Positions 60,937 to 64,000 of a stretch of 64,000 nucleotides of DNA are shown here, piece by piece. Every line of letters starts with the position of its first letter. Within the stretch, counting starts at the first letter, position 1. The notes below the pieces were generated by a model. The model was not told where the DNA came from, made no database searches, and was given only the letters and a program-made list of their open reading frames with translations. The position numbers were made by a program, and so were the translations under genes. Where the stretch lies: the NCBI GenBank assembly GCA_016716665.1, contig JADJVH010000001.1, positions 434,001-498,000 of the forward strand, written 5' to 3'. This DNA comes from Candidatus Opimibacter iunctus. GTDB lineage: Bacteria; Bacteroidota; Bacteroidia; Chitinophagales; Saprospiraceae.

Positions 60937-62446
60937 ATGGACGTCTCCACACTCTTGATTGGCGCAGGTATTGGCTTGGTCGTAGGCTATGCCTTGTTCT
61001 ATCTGTTCCACAAAAGTAATGCTGTCACAAAGCAGGAACATGAAGCCATTGCTGCAAAGCTTAATGATTCCTCCAATGCACTAAAACTCAGTGATGAAAG
61101 ACTTAAGAGTGCACAGGAGCAGGCAGCTGCTTTTCAAAGAAAAATAGAATCGAGGGAGATCAGAATTGTCTGCCCTACTCTCCCGCACGGCTACGCTTGA
61201 GGCTACGCTCAATATGAATGGCCAACGATTGAAGGAACTCTCATCGACATTGACAGAACAAACGGAGACAAATAAAAGTCAGCAGGTGGAGATCAACAAC
61301 ACAAAGCAGCGACTGGCTGAATATGCGGCCAACAACGCTGCACTGCTGGACAAACTGAATACCCAGAAAGAGGATATGCTGGCTATGCAAAAGACAGCAC
61401 ACCTTCAATTTGAAAAACTCGCCCAACAGATCTTTGAAGAGAAGTCAGGGAAGTTTACCGAAGCCAACAAGAACAACATAGAGGCCCTCCTCAAGCCACT
61501 CAATGAAAACATAGACAACTTCAAGAAGAAAGTAGAAGAGACCTATGACAAGGAATCCAAGCAGCGCTTTTCACTGGAAAAAGAAGTACAAAACCTGATC
61601 GAAAACACGCAGAAGATCAGCCAGGAAGCTAATAACCTTGCTTCAGCACTGAAAGGGCAGGCGAAGAAACAAGGAGACTGGGGGGAGACCATCCTCGAGC
61701 GCATCCTTGAACTATCCGGACTTGAGAAAAACCGGGAGTACTTTATCCAGGAAAACCTGAAAGATGAGCACGGGCAGAATCAGCGTCCTGATATCATCGT
61801 ACGCCTGCCTGATGATCGCAATATCATCATAGATTCGAAGGTATCCCTCAATGCCTATCTGCGATATTCAGAAGCTGATTCCAAAGAACAGCAGGATATC
61901 TTTATCGCCAGTCATCTGCAGGCCATCAACCAGCACATCGACCAGCTCAGTGCAAAGAAATATGAGGAGCTCACTTCTTCCCTGGATTTTGTCATCATGT
62001 TTATCCCTGTGGAGCCTGCCTATATCCTGGCTGTGCAGGCAGATCCTGATCTATGGGCATATGCCTATACCCGGCGGATCTTGCTGATCAGTCCGACTAA
62101 CCTGATCGCTGTGCTCAAGATTGTAGCTGACCTTTGGAAGCGGGAGATGCAAAGTAAAAATGCCGTGGAGATTGCTACCGAGGGGGCTAAGTTGTACGAC
62201 AAATTTATTGGCTTTGTGGCTACCATTGAGGATGTAGGCAAGCACCTATCACGATCACAGGATGCATACCTGCAGGCTGTGAGCCAGTTGAAAGATGGAA
62301 GGGGAAACCTGATCTCCAGGGTCCAGAAGTTGAAGAAGCTTGGGGTGAAATCAACCAAGCGGCTTCCCACTTCGATGTTGACAGCGGATATAGATGATGA
62401 AGATGAAACCGGCATCCTACCGGAGGCTGAGGTACCAGAAGATTGA
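60937..62446 (+). CDS. rmuC: RmuC family DNA recombination protein (frameshifted)
   Basis: About 503 residues. An N-terminal membrane helix (LLIGAGIGLVVGYALFYLF) and a coiled coil are followed by the RmuC domain with GQAKKQGDWGETILERILE, RPDIIVRLPDDRNIIIDSK and FVIMFIPVEPAYILAV. The frame breaks near 61160: ...FQRKIES-RSELSALLSRTATLEA in the joined frame. RmuC limits DNA inversions at palindromes and is a nuclease-like protein. That is of note next to the palindromic and repeat-rich DNA here, though this may be chance. Confidence 0.92.
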
Positions 62447-62542
62447 TCTGGCTCAACGTCATTTCAATTCACATTTTCAACATTTCAATTTGCCATTTTA
62501 TCATTTCGTTTCCTTCCGCAATCAGGATGATTTATCAAAACT

Positions 62543-62550
62543 TATATTTG
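62543..62550 (+). promoter_or_regulatory. -7 box TATATTTG for the cytochrome gene
   Basis: An exact TAnnTTTG match on the plus strand, 106 bp upstream of the cytochrome ATG. No other feature is seen in the 209-bp gap. Confidence 0.45.
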
Positions 62551-62655
62551 CAGGACTTCAAAACAAATCGTACAGTTTTCCTGTGACGGTGGGTATCGAA
62601 GACCAACTATCCAGTTCAGTTCACACCATTTCTTAACTAAACCATCCATTCATTC

Positions 62656-63258
62656 ATGAAAAACGTTTTCTTATTTGCCGGTCTGCTCCTGATCGGCGCG
62701 TATGTCATCAGTTGCAAACCTGAGGCAACTGAAGCCTCTACTGCTGGTGACGCTGTAGCATCATCTGGTATGACCAAAGAAGATTCCATCAAGCGTGGCG
62801 AGTACCTCTCCCTGATCATGGGATGCAATGATTGCCACACGCCGAAGGTGATGACAGACAAAGGGCCTGCTCCTGATATGAACAGGCTATTGTCCGGCCA
62901 TCCTGCTGATGAAGCTTTGCCTGCCATCACTGACAAGAAAATGATTGGCCCTGGACAGTGGGTGCTCTTCACCCTTGGTCAAACATCAGCAACGGGCCCA
63001 TGGGGCACTTCTTTTTCAGCCAACCTGACACCTGACGATACAGGCCTGGGTGCATGGACATTCCAGAATTTTGAGGAAGCCATCAGGCATGGAAAATTTA
63101 AAGGCATAGATGGCGGCCGTATGATCATGCCTCCGATGCCATGGCAGAACTATGCAGCAATCAATGATGAAGACCTGCAAAACCTGTGGGCTTATCTGAG
63201 GTCGATCAAGCCGGTGAAGAATGTTGTGCCTGCGTACATTCCTCCAAGTCAAGGATAA
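62656..63258 (+). CDS. Cytochrome c lipoprotein, monohaem
   Basis: 200 residues. A lipoprotein signal (LLIGAYVISC, Cys20) anchors it to a membrane on the periplasmic side. The haem site is C57-ND-C60-H61, and a likely Met ligand lies in GGRMIMPPMPW near residue 155. GEYLSLIMGCNDCHTPK and NLTPDDTGLGAW resemble cytochromes found with alcohol or sugar dehydrogenases. No oxidoreductase partner is next to it, so its electron donor and acceptor are unknown. A terminator follows. Confidence 0.92.
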   Translation: MKNVFLFAGLLLIGAYVISCKPEATEASTAGDAVASSGMTKEDSIKRGEYLSLIMGCNDCHTPKVMTDKGPAPDMNRLLSGHPADEALPAITDKKMIGPGQWVLFTLGQTSATGPWGTSFSANLTPDDTGLGAWTFQNFEEAIRHGKFKGIDGGRMIMPPMPWQNYAAINDEDLQNLWAYLRSIKPVKNVVPAYIPPSQG

Positions 63259-63299
63259 TTCAATAAGGAATACCGAATAACCAATTACGAAGGAAGAAG

Positions 63300-63335
63300 T
63301 AAAAGGCTGCTGGTTAATCCGGCGGCTTTTTTTTA
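63300..63335 (+). terminator. Intrinsic terminator after the cytochrome gene
   Basis: AAAAGGCTGCTGG, loop TTAAT and CCGGCGGCTTTT form a stem of about 12 bp with three or four G-U pairs, followed by a T run and TATTTATA. It lies about 45 bp after the stop. Confidence 0.8.
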
Positions 63336-63377
63336 TTTATATTTAGTGGATCGAAGAACCTCATCAAATCCTAAGTA

Positions 63378-63737
63378 ATGCAAATGATTGCTCATATCCT
63401 CACGGCCCTTGTGGTACTCATCCATCTCTATATCGTATGGTTGGAAATGTTTGCCTGGACGACCAGGGGGCGAAAAGTCTTCAAGACTTTTCCAAAGGAG
63501 TTGTTTGAGCCTACCAAGGCACTTGCGGCTAACCAGGGATTGTACAATGGTTTCCTTGCTGCCGGGCTCATATGGTCCTTTCTTATAGCTGACCCGGTGT
63601 GGCAGGTGAATATTCGATTCTTTTTCCTGGGATGTGTGGCCGTAGCCGGGATTTATGGGGCATGGACAGCGGATAAAAAGATCCTGATGGTTCAGACGCT
63701 GCCTGCTGTAGCTGCAATCTTAGCAGTGATCCTGTGA
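63378..63737 (+). CDS. DUF1304 family membrane protein
   Basis: 119 residues, four membrane helices. Family blocks: HIYIVWLEMFAWTTRG-like LYIVWLEMFAW, ANQGLYNGFLAAGLIWS and FFLGCVAVAGIYGAWT. The family has no known function; the conserved Glu in the first helix and the NQGxYN motif are typical. No operon partner is clear; the next gene begins 191 bp downstream. Confidence 0.9.
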   Translation: MQMIAHILTALVVLIHLYIVWLEMFAWTTRGRKVFKTFPKELFEPTKALAANQGLYNGFLAAGLIWSFLIADPVWQVNIRFFFLGCVAVAGIYGAWTADKKILMVQTLPAVAAILAVIL

Positions 63738-63928
63738 TAGACATGGCTAAAAGGGGATTTCAAAATTCAGGGACATTGTCGTCTTGAATCAGGGTATATG
63801 GCTGATTTGACATAGCTTTGTGATTCCCACTGGTATATCAAGGGTAAGATTTCTGTTAAAAAAGTACCTCCGTTTTAAACCTATATGGTATTTCACGGTT
63901 TTACTCAAATCCATTAAAATAAAGTCTT

Positions 63929-64000
63929 TTGTCTCCTAAAGTAGTCGTCATAGGATCCGGGTTTGCCGGATTATCGGCCGCGTGCTGTCTAGCCAAGGAA
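63929..64000 (+). CDS. FAD-dependent oxidoreductase, CrtI-like, N-terminal fragment
   Basis: The last 24 codons are open to the window edge. They read SPKVVVIGSGFAGLSAACCL after a likely TTG start, a Rossmann FAD-binding GxGxxG motif typical of phytoene desaturase-like (CrtI) carotenoid enzymes. Other flavin amine oxidase families share it, so the name is tentative. Confidence 0.6.
   Translation, partial: MSPKVVVIGSGFAGLSAACCLAKE

Noticed and set aside
8845..61170. Programmed frameshifting
   Set aside because: The breaks occur at many different sites, in both conserved and accessory genes, without a shared slippery sequence, and several are simple homopolymer changes.

Overview
The window looks like chromosomal DNA of a member of the Bacteroidota, most probably Saprospiraceae or a close relative. 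The signs are very large HYR-repeat secreted proteins, type IX secretion (T9SS) sorting domains of both type A and gliding-associated type B, SprB-like repeats with a PorP/SprF partner, TonB/carboxypeptidase-regulatory receptors, -7 promoter boxes of the TAnnTTTG type and a general lack of Shine-Dalgarno sequences. No rRNA, tRNA or CRISPR array was seen.

Positions 1-31,400 form a surface-protein island. Four large HYR-type proteins lie on the minus strand (1-6247, partial; 6386-10398; 16541-22788; 28493-31381). The three whose C-termini are visible share one layout: a Cys/Trp-rich core, a regulatory-like beta domain, a dockerin-like calcium-loop pair, a cohesin-like beta sandwich and a T9SS type A tail. 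Between them is an adhesin with three cohesin-like and six SprB-like domains and a type B tail (25030-28075), followed by its likely PorP/SprF partner (24012-24975). A vitamin K-dependent gamma-carboxylase-like membrane protein (15036-16400), an FG-GAP/ASPIC lipoprotein (10935-14354), two small exported proteins and a LuxR-type response regulator (31575-32282) sit in or beside the island. This is the most interesting system in the window: a possible cohesin-dockerin surface matrix exported by T9SS, with a gamma-carboxylase as a possible calcium-site modifier.

Positions 32,300-51,600 are mostly housekeeping: LpxL-like acyltransferase, PASTA protein, rhodanese, Dcd, phosphopantetheinyl transferase, HldD, GcvP, MetK, FAH-family hydrolase, TrpS, RidA, YceD-RpmF, a TPR membrane protein, an SSS symporter, an MFS transporter, a cupin and a DUF2461 protein. 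Positions 51,600-64,000 hold a TonB-dependent receptor, an Rrf2 regulator with a TauE/SafE transporter, two small Cys-rich proteins around a histidine kinase/response regulator pair, a PLP decarboxylase, RmuC, a cytochrome c lipoprotein, a DUF1304 protein and the start of a CrtI-like flavoprotein.

Two features cut across the window. First, about 16 single-base frame disruptions fall in genes that are otherwise well conserved, many in homopolymers; this points to uncorrected indel errors rather than decay, so broken genes are given here as single CDSs. Second, the intergenic DNA from about 34 kb onward carries many tandem arrays of 7-8 bp units, several starting on the stop codon of the gene before them, plus two inverted copies of a palindromic, MITE-like element.
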